A program made the translations under genes and the position numbers. A DNA stretch of 64,000 bases from Mesorhizobium loti (GTDB lineage: Bacteria > Pseudomonadota > Alphaproteobacteria > Rhizobiales > Rhizobiaceae). Position 1 is the stretch's first letter; each line of letters opens with the position of its first letter. The notes beneath the pieces were generated by a model, which ran no database searches, had not been told where the DNA came from, and saw nothing but the letters and a program-made list of their open reading frames with translations. Below, piece after piece: positions 16,990-25,858 of this stretch. The stretch covers positions 124,001-188,000 of the forward strand of contig NZ_QGGH01000005.1 in the NCBI RefSeq assembly GCF_003148495.1. The letters run 5' to 3'.

Positions 16990-19425
16990 TTATTTCTTGA
17001 TGCAGCCGATGCGGCCGCCCATCGGCACGACGGCGCCGACCGGCTGGTCGATCGCGCTTAGCGTGCCGCTGATCGGCGCCTCGATCTCGACCACGGCCTT
17101 GTCGGTCTCGATCTCAGCGATCAGTTCGCCCTCCTTGATCGCATCGCCGACCGCCTTCAGCCATTTGACGACGGTGCCTTCGCTGACGGTGAGGTCGCCG
17201 AACGGCATGGTTATCGGCTCGTCGTCGCTGGCGGCAGGTGCAGTCGTTGACGCCGGCGTGGCGGGCTGCGACTTGGCTGGAGCGGGCGCAGGATTAGCCG
17301 GCGCAGCACTTTTCAGGCCGACCGTGTACCAGTGATCCGGCACCGGCGGCTTGCCCGCGATGACGTCGCGCACGCCCTGGACGATGCGCGCCGTGTCGAC
17401 CAGCATGGCGCGCTCCAGCACCGGCGCGAAAGGATGAGAGGTCGGCGCCGTGTGCAACCTTCCCGGCGGTGCGTCGAGTTCGTCGAAGGCGAGTTCGTTG
17501 ATGGCCTGCGCGATCTCCCCACCCAGTCCGCACATCGCCCAGGCCTCGTCGACGATGAGCAGGCGATGGGTTTTGCGCACGCTGGCGACGATGGTGTCGA
17601 TGTCGAGCGGCATGATGGTGCGCGGATCGATCACCTCGGCTTCGATGCCCTCAGTGGCCAGCGTCTGCGCCGCCTCCAGCGCGCGCTGCACCATCTGCCC
17701 GGCGGCGACGATGGTGATGTCGGTGCCGGCCCGGGCGATACGCGCGACGCCGAACGGCACATAATGTTCGCCAACCGGCACCTCGCCCTTGGACGCGAAC
17801 AGCGCCTTTGGTTCGAGCATGATGACCGGATCCCCGGCCCGCAGCGCGGTCTTCATCAGGCCCTTGGCGTCGGCCGGGGTCGAGGGTACGCAGACAATGA
17901 GGCCCGGCATGTGGGCGAAGACCGGGTGATAGATGCCGCTGTGATGCGGGCCGGAACTGCGCAGCGCGCCGGCGCCGACGCGCACCACCATCGGCGCGCT
18001 CATCAGGCCGCTGGTCATGTAGCGCAGCTTCGCCGCCTGCAAAAAGATCTGGCCGGCGGTCTCGAAAGCGAAGTCGGCGAACATCAGGTCCGAGACGGTT
18101 CGGGCACCGGTGGCCGAGGCGCCGACGGCGGCCGCGGTAAAGCCCTGCTCGGAGATCGGCGTGTCGACCATGCGCTCGGCTCCGAACTCCTGCCAGAGAT
18201 TTTTGGTGTGGGCGAAGCTGCCGCCGCGTTCGCCGGTGCCTTCGCCGAAATAGAGGATCGCCGGATCGGCGCGCATCTCCTCGGCGATGCCGTCGCGCAC
18301 CGCTTCGAGCCAGCCTTGCGTGCGCGTCTCGCCGACGGCACGCCAAGCCAAGGCGGCCGGCGGGTTGATCGGATCGGCAAAGACATGCAGGCGCACCGTC
18401 GCCGGGTCGGGCTCGGGCGAGTTGCGGGCGAAGGCCAGCGCCTCCTCGACCACCTTCTCGATCCGGCTTTCGATCGCCGCCAGCGCTTCCGCATCGGCGA
18501 TGCCGTAATCCTCGATAAGTCGCTTGCGAAACATGTCGATCGGATCGCGCTTGATCCAGGCGTCGAGTTCTTCCTGCGTCCGGTAGGTGCCGATGACCGG
18601 GTCGCCTTCATGGTGGCCGACGGTGCGGTAGGTCTTGGCCTCGATCAGCGTCGGACCCTTGCCGGCGCGGGCGCGCTCAGTGGCTTCCTTCATCGCCAGC
18701 CAGACGGCGAAGACGTCGTTGCCGTCCACCGCGACGCCGGGCATGCCGTAGGAGGCGGCCTTGGTGGCGATTTCGGGATTGAGCGTGACGGAGTTGAGCG
18801 GCGTCGCCGTGGCGTAGAGATTGTTCTCGCAGACGAAGACCGCCGGCGCGCGTTGCACGGCGGCGAAGTTGAGCGCTTCGTGGAAGCCGCCATGATTGGC
18901 GGCGCCATCGCCGAAGAAGGCGACACCGATGTCGTCTCGCCCCTGCTGGCGGGCGCTCATGCCGATGCCGACGGCATGGCCGATGCCGGCGGCGACAATG
19001 CCATTGGTGCCGAACAGGCCGACCGAGCGGTCGTAGAGATGCATGGTGCCGCCGCGGCCACCGCAAATGCCGTCGGCCTTGCCGAACAATTCGGCCATCA
19101 CCCGGCCGGGGTTGGCCCCCTTGGCCAGCGCATGGCCATGGCCACGATGGGTCGAGGTGACCCAGTCGGTCGCGCGCAGATGCGCGCAGACGCCAACACC
19201 GGTCGCCTCCTCGCCAATATAGAGATGCAGGAAGCCGGGGGTCTCGCCCTTGCGGCAAGCGATCTGGGCAATGCTTTCGAAGCGGCGCAACAGCACCATG
19301 CGTTCGAACAGATCGAGCAGGACCTTCCGGTCGGGGAGGTTTGGCGCACCCCTGGAATCCTCGCGTGCGCGCGCCGCAGAAATTGCCACCAAAGCCTCCC
19401 TGAACCCGTCTGCGCCGGTCAGCAC
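16990..19425 (-). CDS. 2-oxoacid dehydrogenase E1alpha-E1beta-lipoyl triple fusion
   Basis: An 811-residue fusion. Residues 1 to about 345 are a thiamine-diphosphate E1alpha domain (GDGAANHGGFHEALNFAAV...ENN motif). About 365-700 is E1beta (DTPISEQGF, then GPHHSGIYHPVFAHMPGL). An Ala/Pro-rich linker follows, and about 738-811 is a lipoyl domain with the lipoylatable lysine in ETDKAVVE at residue 776. Such enzymes oxidatively decarboxylate 2-oxoacids and transfer the acyl group to lipoate. Carrying the lipoyl domain on E1 rather than E2 is unusual. The GTG at 19425 has no clear ribosome site; a GTG at 19389 has AGGGAGG five bases upstream and may be the true start. A GntR-type operator lies just upstream. 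No E3 gene is nearby. Confidence 0.88.
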   Translation of the reverse strand: MLTGADGFREALVAISAARAREDSRGAPNLPDRKVLLDLFERMVLLRRFESIAQIACRKGETPGFLHLYIGEEATGVGVCAHLRATDWVTSTHRGHGHALAKGANPGRVMAELFGKADGICGGRGGTMHLYDRSVGLFGTNGIVAAGIGHAVGIGMSARQQGRDDIGVAFFGDGAANHGGFHEALNFAAVQRAPAVFVCENNLYATATPLNSVTLNPEIATKAASYGMPGVAVDGNDVFAVWLAMKEATERARAGKGPTLIEAKTYRTVGHHEGDPVIGTYRTQEELDAWIKRDPIDMFRKRLIEDYGIADAEALAAIESRIEKVVEEALAFARNSPEPDPATVRLHVFADPINPPAALAWRAVGETRTQGWLEAVRDGIAEEMRADPAILYFGEGTGERGGSFAHTKNLWQEFGAERMVDTPISEQGFTAAAVGASATGARTVSDLMFADFAFETAGQIFLQAAKLRYMTSGLMSAPMVVRVGAGALRSSGPHHSGIYHPVFAHMPGLIVCVPSTPADAKGLMKTALRAGDPVIMLEPKALFASKGEVPVGEHYVPFGVARIARAGTDITIVAAGQMVQRALEAAQTLATEGIEAEVIDPRTIMPLDIDTIVASVRKTHRLLIVDEAWAMCGLGGEIAQAINELAFDELDAPPGRLHTAPTSHPFAPVLERAMLVDTARIVQGVRDVIAGKPPVPDHWYTVGLKSAAPANPAPAPAKSQPATPASTTAPAASDDEPITMPFGDLTVSEGTVVKWLKAVGDAIKEGELIAEIETDKAVVEIEAPISGTLSAIDQPVGAVVPMGGRIGCIKK

Positions 19426-19467
19426 AACGCCGGCGGCGAGCTTGTGGGTCGCCCGCTTCGGTCCATC

Positions 19468-19483
19468 ATAGATTATAATAGCA
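19468..19483. promoter_or_regulatory. GntR-type operator site 4, upstream of the E1-fusion operon
   Basis: ATAGATTATAATAGCA matches the shared palindrome, with TATAATAGCA intact on the right. It lies 43 bp before the GTG at 19425 and overlaps a plausible minus-strand -10 region. The only other gene near it is the end of the dehydratase (stop at 19520). Confidence 0.65.
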
Positions 19484-19519
19484 TAATGTCTACTGGCTCA
19501 GAAAAGAGCCCGCTGACGG

Positions 19520-20740
19520 CTAGATTTTCGTGATGCGCACGGTCGCGTCGGGCCGCTGGAACAGCTCGGGCCGCAGGCTGAGACCAAGCCCCGGCCCTTC
19601 GAGCGGCGCGACATGACCATTGCTGACCGGCGGTATGTCGGCGACGATCTCGGTGTACCAGCCGGTGAAATAGGCGCGCACCGCTTCCTGGTAATTGACG
19701 TTCGGCAAGGTGGCTGAGAGCGCGCAACTGGCGGCATAGACGATCGGCCCGGTGCAGTCATGCAGGGTCACCGGCAGTTCGCTGGCTTCGGCCATGTTGG
19801 CGATCTTGCGCGCTTCCGAGAGGCCGCCGCACCAGGCGAGGTCGATCATGATCACGCTAGCCGCGCGCTTGTCGATCAGCTGCTTGAACATCTGACGCGA
19901 GGCCAGCCTTTCGCTGGCGGCGACGGGTATCGAGGTGTGGCGGGCAAGCTCGGCCATGGCGTCGAGCTCGTTGTAACGGATCGGCTCCTCCAGCCAGGCG
20001 ACGTCGTAGGGCTTCAACGCCTCGGCGATGCGCAGCACCGGCGGCAAGGTCCACAGACCGTGCAGCTCGACCATGATCTCCATGTCGCGGCCGACGGCAT
20101 CGCGGATCTTCTGGAAGGGCTCCAGCGCCTTGTCGAGGTCGGCAAGCGAAATGCGGGCGCCGTTCGACGCTTCGGCGGCGATGTCGAACGGCCATATCTT
20201 CATGGCGCCGATGCCTTCCGACTTCAGGCTCTTGGCGAGGTCGCCGGCATTGTAGCGCCAGGCAAGCAGATCCTCGTACGGTCCCTCATTCGAATCGCCA
20301 GCCTTGAGCGACCAGTCCTCGCCACGCTCGAACAGCGCGTTCTTCTTTGTGGCGCGGACATGTTTGTAGCCGGCGCAAGTGTTGTAGATCGGAACGGTTC
20401 TGTGGGTGCGCCCGCCGAGCAGCCGCCAGACCGGCTCGCCGAGCGCTTGGCCATAGATGTCCCACAACGCGATGTTGACGGCGGAATTGCCGCGCACCTC
20501 GGCGCCGGAATCGCGCGCGCCGACATAGACGCTGCCCAGCGTGCGGTCATGCAACTCGATGTCGCGCGGGTCCTTGCCCAGGAGATAGGCGGCGACATTG
20601 TCGTGGATATAGGAGGCGACCGGCCCCGGCGCCCAGAAGGTCTCGCCGGTGCCGATGACGCCGGCATCGGTGTGGACGCGCAGCCAGAACAGGAACGGGA
20701 ACTCGGCCAGCTGCAGCGTTTCGAGCGCGACGACTTTCAT
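19520..20740 (-). CDS. Enolase-superfamily (mandelate racemase-type) sugar-acid dehydratase, first copy
   Basis: A 406-residue enzyme with an N-terminal capping domain and C-terminal barrel. The barrel shows MVELHG, then WLEEPIRYNE and AASERLAS, which carry metal ligands, and a catalytic-type LHDCTGPIVYAAS segment at the seventh strand. Members dehydrate aldonates to 2-keto-3-deoxy acids. The precise substrate is not inferable. GGGAGGAAAG precedes the ATG. Divergent from the SDR-transketolase operon, it shares with it a 118-bp promoter region containing a LacI-type operator. Confidence 0.88.
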   Translation of the reverse strand: MKVVALETLQLAEFPFLFWLRVHTDAGVIGTGETFWAPGPVASYIHDNVAAYLLGKDPRDIELHDRTLGSVYVGARDSGAEVRGNSAVNIALWDIYGQALGEPVWRLLGGRTHRTVPIYNTCAGYKHVRATKKNALFERGEDWSLKAGDSNEGPYEDLLAWRYNAGDLAKSLKSEGIGAMKIWPFDIAAEASNGARISLADLDKALEPFQKIRDAVGRDMEIMVELHGLWTLPPVLRIAEALKPYDVAWLEEPIRYNELDAMAELARHTSIPVAASERLASRQMFKQLIDKRAASVIMIDLAWCGGLSEARKIANMAEASELPVTLHDCTGPIVYAASCALSATLPNVNYQEAVRAYFTGWYTEIVADIPPVSNGHVAPLEGPGLGLSLRPELFQRPDATVRITKI

Positions 20741-20796
20741 TCTTTCCTCCCGATTCCGACGAGCCGTGTGGCTCGGCCTGCAATAGCATATCCCCG

Positions 20797-20825
20797 TTGA
20801 CAGTCATTTATGGTACCGGTATCAA
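20797..20825 (+). promoter_or_regulatory. Promoter with overlapping LacI-type operator, copy 3 (divergent region)
   Basis: TTGACA (20797-20802), a 17-bp spacer and TATCAA (20820-20825) form a plus-strand promoter. TGGTACCGGTATCA (20811-20824) overlaps the spacer and -10. It drives the SDR-transketolase-dehydratase operon and, through the shared 118-bp gap, probably also controls the divergent dehydratase. The layout is the same as at 12912-12940. Confidence 0.78.
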
Positions 20826-20858
20826 TCCCGTCAAGATGGCCACCGGGAGGGTGCTCGC

Positions 20859-21653
20859 TTGCCTGCCGAAACTCACGATACCACGCGACCGAGGGCACTG
20901 GTCACCGGGGCCGCAGGCGGTCTCGGCCGCGAGGTGGCGATCCAGTTGGCTCGGCGCGGCTGTGCCGTCGCAATTGCAGACATCAATGGCGATGGACTGG
21001 CCGAAACCGCCCGGCAAATCGGGGATACCGGCGCGGAAACCGAAGCCATAACAGGCGATTTCACCCTGGAGGGAGCGCCGGAAGCGGCGGTGGAAAAAGT
21101 GGTCGCGCGCTGGGGCGGGATCGACATCCTGGTCAACAATGCCGGCTACGGCGTGATCGAGCCGTTCCTCGACGCCACCTTCAAAGCGTGGACGCTCACG
21201 CTGGCGCTCAATGTCACCGCGCTTGCCATGGCCTGCAAGGCGGCCGGCCGGGTGATGCGCGAGCAGCGTTCGGGGCGCATCGTCAACATCACCTCGCCAG
21301 GCTCGCGCATGGCGCTGCCCGATTACACCGCCTACACCGCCAGCAAGGCGGGCGTCGACTCCATCACGCGGGCTGCTGCGGTGGCGCTGGCGCCCTACGG
21401 CGTGCTGGTCAACAGCCTGGCGCCGGGCATGATGGACACCGAGATGCAGCGCTCGACCGAGGCCGATCTCGCCCGTGCCAATGGCCGCAACGATCTGCAG
21501 GCCTTCCTCGACGAGCGCACACGCCGCATTCCGCTCGGCCGCCGCGCCGAGATTTCCGAGGTGGCCGAAGCGGTCGTCTGGCTCTGCCTCGATTCGCCCA
21601 AATACATGACTGCCGAGCGGCTCAACATGTCGGGCGGGCTCGACAAGGACTGA
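20859..21653 (+). CDS. Short-chain dehydrogenase/reductase (sugar or polyol type)
   Basis: A 264-residue classical SDR: cofactor motif TGAAGGLG at about residues 16-23, NNAG, and the catalytic Ser/Tyr/Lys in NITSPGSRM...YTAYTASKAG. It uses a TTG start eight bases after GGGAGG, directly behind the LacI-controlled promoter. First gene of an operon with the split transketolase and the second dehydratase. It likely oxidises the imported sugar or an intermediate. The catalytic tetrad is intact, unlike the two SDR-like proteins at 25859-27231. Confidence 0.9.
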   Translation: MPAETHDTTRPRALVTGAAGGLGREVAIQLARRGCAVAIADINGDGLAETARQIGDTGAETEAITGDFTLEGAPEAAVEKVVARWGGIDILVNNAGYGVIEPFLDATFKAWTLTLALNVTALAMACKAAGRVMREQRSGRIVNITSPGSRMALPDYTAYTASKAGVDSITRAAAVALAPYGVLVNSLAPGMMDTEMQRSTEADLARANGRNDLQAFLDERTRRIPLGRRAEISEVAEAVVWLCLDSPKYMTAERLNMSGGLDKD

Positions 21654-21657
21654 TCCA

Positions 21658-22506
21658 ATGTTGCGAAACTCCCCTCCCGGCAGCGCCGACATCGGCGCGC
21701 TCGAACGCAAGGCAAAGCGGCTGCGCCGCCACATGCTGACCATGGCGCGCGGCCAGGGCCAGGGCTATATCGGCCAGGGCCTCGGCATCGCCGATGCGCT
21801 GGCGGCGCTCTATTTCCACGAACTGCGCTATGACCCTCACAATCCAGCCTGGCCCGATCGCGACCGCTTCCTGTTGTCGACCGGGCACTATTCCATCGCG
21901 CTGTGGGCGGCACTGGCCGAGGCCGGCATCATTCCGGTCGAGGAGTTGGTCACCTATGGTGCCGACAACAGCCGGCTGGAAATGTCGACGCTCGACACCA
22001 CGCCCGGCGTCGAGATGATCGGCGGCTCGCTCGGCCACGGTCTAGGACAAGGCGTTGGCCAGGCACTGGGCTTGCGCGTCGATCGCTACGACGCGCGCGT
22101 CTTCGTCGAGCTTTCCGATGGCGAGATGCAAGAGGGCTCGACCTGGGAAGCGGCGATGTCGGCCAGCCATTTCAGGCTCGACGGGCTGGTGGCGCTGATC
22201 GACTGCAACGGCATCCAGGCCGACGGACCTGTCGTGCTCGATATGGAGCCTGTAGCCGACAAATGGCGCGCCTTCGGCTGGGAAACATTCGAGATCGACG
22301 GCAACGACATGACGGCGGTGGTCGGCGCGCTGGCTGGCGCACGTGAGCGCAACGGCAAGCCGACGGCGATCGTGCTGCGCACGCTGCCGGGCAAGGGCGT
22401 GCCACGCATCGAGAGCAGCGAGAAATCGCATTTCTTCCGCATCGACGTCGCGCAATGGGACGGCATCATCGCCGAGTTCGAGAAGAGCGCGGGAGCGGCC
22501 CAATGA
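21658..22506 (+). CDS. Transketolase-like subunit, N-terminal (thiamine-diphosphate-binding) half
   Basis: A 282-residue half-transketolase. The ThDP motif begins SDGEMQEGSTWEAAMSAS and ends IDCNGIQADG. GQGQGYIGQGLGIADALAALYF and GGSLGHGLGQGVGQALG are typical of split transketolases. It needs the C-terminal subunit encoded next, with which it overlaps by 4 bp. Split transketolases occur in several bacterial sugar-acid and branched-sugar pathways; donor and acceptor are unknown here. Confidence 0.92.
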   Translation: MLRNSPPGSADIGALERKAKRLRRHMLTMARGQGQGYIGQGLGIADALAALYFHELRYDPHNPAWPDRDRFLLSTGHYSIALWAALAEAGIIPVEELVTYGADNSRLEMSTLDTTPGVEMIGGSLGHGLGQGVGQALGLRVDRYDARVFVELSDGEMQEGSTWEAAMSASHFRLDGLVALIDCNGIQADGPVVLDMEPVADKWRAFGWETFEIDGNDMTAVVGALAGARERNGKPTAIVLRTLPGKGVPRIESSEKSHFFRIDVAQWDGIIAEFEKSAGAAQ

Positions 22507-23492
22507 GCGGCGCGGCAGTGGAGGCCGGCCGCACGCTGGCCATGGGCCAGGACGAAGCGGTCGGCGGCGGCCGGCACAGCGTGGAGGCACCGTTCGGCCG
22601 GGCGCTCGCAAAACTTGGCCAGAGTCGGCCCGATATTGTCGGGCTGACCGCTGATCTCGGCAAATATACCGACATCCTGCCGTTCCGCGACGCCTTCCCG
22701 GACCGCTTCTTCAATGTCGGCATGGCCGAACAGAATCTCGTGGCCGTCGCCGCCGGGCTGGCGCGCACCGGCAAGATGCCGTTCGCCACCACCTATGGCG
22801 TGTTCGCAACGCGGCGTGCCTATGATTTCGTCGCCATCGCGCTCGCCCACTCCAACCTCAACGTCAAGATCGTCGCCGGCCTGCCCGGCCTGACGACCGG
22901 CTATGGCGGCACGCATCAGGCGATCGAGGATTTGGCGTTGATGCGCATGATTCCCGGTCTCACCATCATCGATCCCTGCGACGCGACCGAGATCGAGGCG
23001 GCGACCGAGGCGATCGCCGAGCATCGGGGGCCGGTCTATATGCGGCTGCTGCGCGGCAGCGTGCCTGTCGTGTTCGAGCCCGGCTATCGCTTCGAGATCG
23101 GCAAGGCGCGGCGGCTCCGCGAAGGGTCGGATGTCGGCATCATCTCGACCGGCTTCATGACCGAGCGCGCGCTGGACGCGGCGGACGCCTTGCGCAAACA
23201 AGGCATGTCAGCCGGTGTGCTGCATGTGCCGACCATAAAACCGTTCGACGCCGAGGCGGTCGCTGAGTTCGCGGCCGGTGTCGGCCGTATCGTCACGGCG
23301 GAAAACCACGTCGTTGTCGGTGGGCTAGCGAGCCTTGTCGTCGAGACCTTGTTCGATGCCGGCATTGCGAAGACAGTGAAGCGCATCGGCCTGCCCGACC
23401 GTTATATCGAATGCGGCGCGGTGCCGACCTTGCAAGCGAAATACGGCCTGACCACCGAGGCCGTCATCGCAACGATCGCTGCGCTGGGCTAG
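22503..23492 (+). CDS. Transketolase-like subunit, C-terminal half
   Basis: A 329-residue partner carrying the pyrimidine-binding and C-terminal domains. FFNVGMAEQNLVAVAAGLARTGKMPFATTYGVF contains the catalytic glutamate segment (AEQN), and GLTTGYGGTHQAIEDLALMRMIPGL is characteristic. The start overlaps the upstream stop (ATGA); translation coupling fits an obligate heteromer. It is followed nine bases later by the second dehydratase. Confidence 0.92.
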   Translation: MSGAAVEAGRTLAMGQDEAVGGGRHSVEAPFGRALAKLGQSRPDIVGLTADLGKYTDILPFRDAFPDRFFNVGMAEQNLVAVAAGLARTGKMPFATTYGVFATRRAYDFVAIALAHSNLNVKIVAGLPGLTTGYGGTHQAIEDLALMRMIPGLTIIDPCDATEIEAATEAIAEHRGPVYMRLLRGSVPVVFEPGYRFEIGKARRLREGSDVGIISTGFMTERALDAADALRKQGMSAGVLHVPTIKPFDAEAVAEFAAGVGRIVTAENHVVVGGLASLVVETLFDAGIAKTVKRIGLPDRYIECGAVPTLQAKYGLTTEAVIATIAALG

Positions 23493-23501
23493 GACTTTCG
23501 C

Positions 23502-24674
23502 ATGAAGATCACCGAGATCGAGACCTTTGCCGTCGGCGCCGGCTGGAAGAACTGGCTGTTCGTCAAAGTGCATACCGACAGCGGCATTCACGGTGTCGGC
23601 GAAGGCACGCTGAACGGCTTCATCAAGACCACCGAAGCCGGCGTGCATGAGCTCAAGCATCTGGCCATCGGCCAGGATCCATGCCGCATCAACGCGCTGG
23701 CCAAACGCATGCTGGACAGCGTCTCGCTCGACGGCGGCCATATCCACCGCACGGTGATCGCGGCGATAGAAGTCGCCTGCTGGGACATACTGGGCAAGAG
23801 CCTCGGCGTGCCGATCCACCAGTTGCTGGGCGGCCAGGTGCGCGACAGCGTGCTCGGCTACGCCAATGGCTGGTACCGCACCGAGCGTACGCCGGAAGCC
23901 TTCCTCGAGGCCGCCAAGGCAGTGCTGGCCAAAGGCTTCAAGGCATTCAAGCTCGATCCGTTCGGCACCGCGCAAGGTTTTATCGCGCGCGAGGAGCTGG
24001 AGCTGTCCTACGCCATCTGCCGGACCTTGCGCGATGAACTGCCCAAGGACACGCTGATCCTGATCGACGTGCATGCGCGCTTCACCGAGATCGCCGCCCT
24101 GCAAGCGGCCCAAAAATTCGCCAACCTCGACATCTACTGGTGGGAGGAGCCGACCTCGCGCGACCGGCAGGAGACCGTGCACGAAGTGGCGCATCGATCA
24201 CCGATCCCGGTGGCGACCGGCGAGATGTACGACACGGTCGGCCAGTTCTACACGCTTGCAGCCGGCGGCGGCGTCAACATCTTCCAGCCCGAGCCGATGT
24301 CGCTCGGCGGCATCACGCCGTCGATGCAGGTGGCCAACCTCGCACTCGCCCATGGCAGCCACATCGCGCCGCACCAGAGCGGCGGACCGGTGGCGACGGC
24401 GGTGTGCCTGCAGCTGGCGGCGGCAGTGCCGAACTTCCTCATCCAGGAGCATTTCGACGCCTTCAACGACCCGTGGACGCGCGACCTCGTCACCTGGCAT
24501 CCGACCGTCAGTCCGGACAATGGCCATCTGTCGCTGCCGCACGCGCCGGGGCTCGGCATCGATCTCAACATCGAAGCGATCAAGGAGCACCCCTACGATC
24601 CCCACGCCTATCTCAACGTCCATGCCGAAGGTTGGGAAAAGCGTCTTGGGCGGCGTGAAGAACCGCAGTCCTGA
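23502..24674 (+). CDS. Enolase-superfamily (galactonate dehydratase-like) sugar-acid dehydratase, second copy
   Basis: A 390-residue mandelate-racemase/muconate-lactonising-type enzyme closest in pattern to galactonate dehydratases: LILIDVHARF, WWEEPTSRD, VATGEMYD, and an IAPHQSGGP segment carrying the barrel histidine. It differs clearly from the first dehydratase (19520-20740), so the cluster encodes two distinct dehydration steps or two alternative substrates. Last gene of the SDR-transketolase operon; it converges on the lacI gene with three bases between stops. Confidence 0.9.
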   Translation: MKITEIETFAVGAGWKNWLFVKVHTDSGIHGVGEGTLNGFIKTTEAGVHELKHLAIGQDPCRINALAKRMLDSVSLDGGHIHRTVIAAIEVACWDILGKSLGVPIHQLLGGQVRDSVLGYANGWYRTERTPEAFLEAAKAVLAKGFKAFKLDPFGTAQGFIAREELELSYAICRTLRDELPKDTLILIDVHARFTEIAALQAAQKFANLDIYWWEEPTSRDRQETVHEVAHRSPIPVATGEMYDTVGQFYTLAAGGGVNIFQPEPMSLGGITPSMQVANLALAHGSHIAPHQSGGPVATAVCLQLAAAVPNFLIQEHFDAFNDPWTRDLVTWHPTVSPDNGHLSLPHAPGLGIDLNIEAIKEHPYDPHAYLNVHAEGWEKRLGRREEPQS

Positions 24675-24677
24675 TCA

Positions 24678-25709
24678 TCAGGCGCTTTCGCGGTCGACGA
24701 TCTCGAAGCCGAGGCTGGTGATGGTCGGCACCTTGGTGTTGCCGCCGAGCCTTGCCAGCAATTGCCGCACGGCGCGCCGGCCCATCTCGTAGCGGTTGAC
24801 CTTCACCGTGGTCAGCGGCGGATAAAGCTGGGCCGCCAGATCCATGTCGCCATAGCCGGCAATGGCGATCCTGCCCGGCACCGCCCAGCGGCGCCGGTGG
24901 CATTCCTGCACGGCGCCGACGGCGAGTGTGTCACTGGAAAAGAAGATGGCGTCGATATCCCTGTGGCGGGAGGTCAACGTCACCAGCGCCTCGGCGCCGC
25001 CTTGGGCGGTGATCGGCACCTCGACCTCCATGTCGTCATGATTCTTGATACCGAGTTCGGTGAGTGCGGCGTGATAGCCGGTGCGGCGCTGCTGCAGGCG
25101 GTCATTGCCGTGGATGGGCGTCGAGACGAAGCCGATGCGCTTGTAGCCCTTGGCCGCCAGATGCATGGTCATGGCATAGGCGGTCTCGAAATTGGAGACG
25201 CCGACCACCATGTCGATCGGCTTGCGGCCCTTGATCTCGGATATCTCTACCACCGGTGCGCCGCTGCTCTTGAGAAGCGCGCGGGCGACCTCGCTTTGTA
25301 CGAAGCTCTGCAGGATCATGCCGACCGGGCGCCAGCCGAGCAGATTGCGGATCGATTTCTCCTCGGCTTCCTGCGTGAACTCGCCCTGCACCAGGAGCAT
25401 CGAATAGCCGCTCTCATGGCATTCGTCGGACATGCCTTGCACCTGTTCGGCGATGCCCGAATTGATCAGCGGCGGCACCACGGTGCCGATCATGCGGCCA
25501 TTGCCGCGCATGCTCGACGCCAGCCGGTTCGGCACAAAGCCGGCCTGCTCGATGGCCTCGAGCACCTTGGCGCGCGTCTCCGGCGAGACCATGTCGGGAT
25601 TGGACAGCGCGCGCGACACCGTCATCGGCGCGACGCCGACGCGCTTGGCGATCTCGCGGACGCCAAGGCGCTGCGGCTTCTTCTTGCCCGCTGGCGGTCT
25701 ATCGGTCAT
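24678..25709 (-). CDS. LacI-family transcriptional repressor of the sugar-acid cluster
   Basis: A 343-residue LacI/GalR protein. The helix-turn-helix reads VREIAKRVGVAPMTVSRALSNPDMVSPETRAKV, with the minor-groove helix FVPNRLASSMR. The sugar-binding domain follows (MIGTVVPPLINSGIAEQ...). The ATG at 25709 is preferred over that at 25715 because GGAG is seven bases upstream of it. It is the best candidate for the three TGGTACCGGTAYCA operators in this cluster; the central CG dyad is normal for LacI sites. No operator is seen before its own gene. Confidence 0.92.
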   Translation of the reverse strand: MTDRPPAGKKKPQRLGVREIAKRVGVAPMTVSRALSNPDMVSPETRAKVLEAIEQAGFVPNRLASSMRGNGRMIGTVVPPLINSGIAEQVQGMSDECHESGYSMLLVQGEFTQEAEEKSIRNLLGWRPVGMILQSFVQSEVARALLKSSGAPVVEISEIKGRKPIDMVVGVSNFETAYAMTMHLAAKGYKRIGFVSTPIHGNDRLQQRRTGYHAALTELGIKNHDDMEVEVPITAQGGAEALVTLTSRHRDIDAIFFSSDTLAVGAVQECHRRRWAVPGRIAIAGYGDMDLAAQLYPPLTTVKVNRYEMGRRAVRQLLARLGGNTKVPTITSLGFEIVDRESA

Positions 25710-25858
25710 CACCATGCTCCAAGAGGGCGCGATCCAGCACTGTCCTGCGGATCACGCGACATCAGCCATTCATAGCGGTTGCAGGGGACGCTTTCCAGCG
25801 ACGTGCCCAGCTGTCGCGAGGAGCGCGCCGCTGCCCGCCCGCCTTGAGCGTCAACGGT

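Noticed and set aside
20781..20793. CAATAGCATATC as a sixth GntR-type site
   Set aside because: Only the half-site AATAGCAT matches; the other half has no similarity, so it is not counted.
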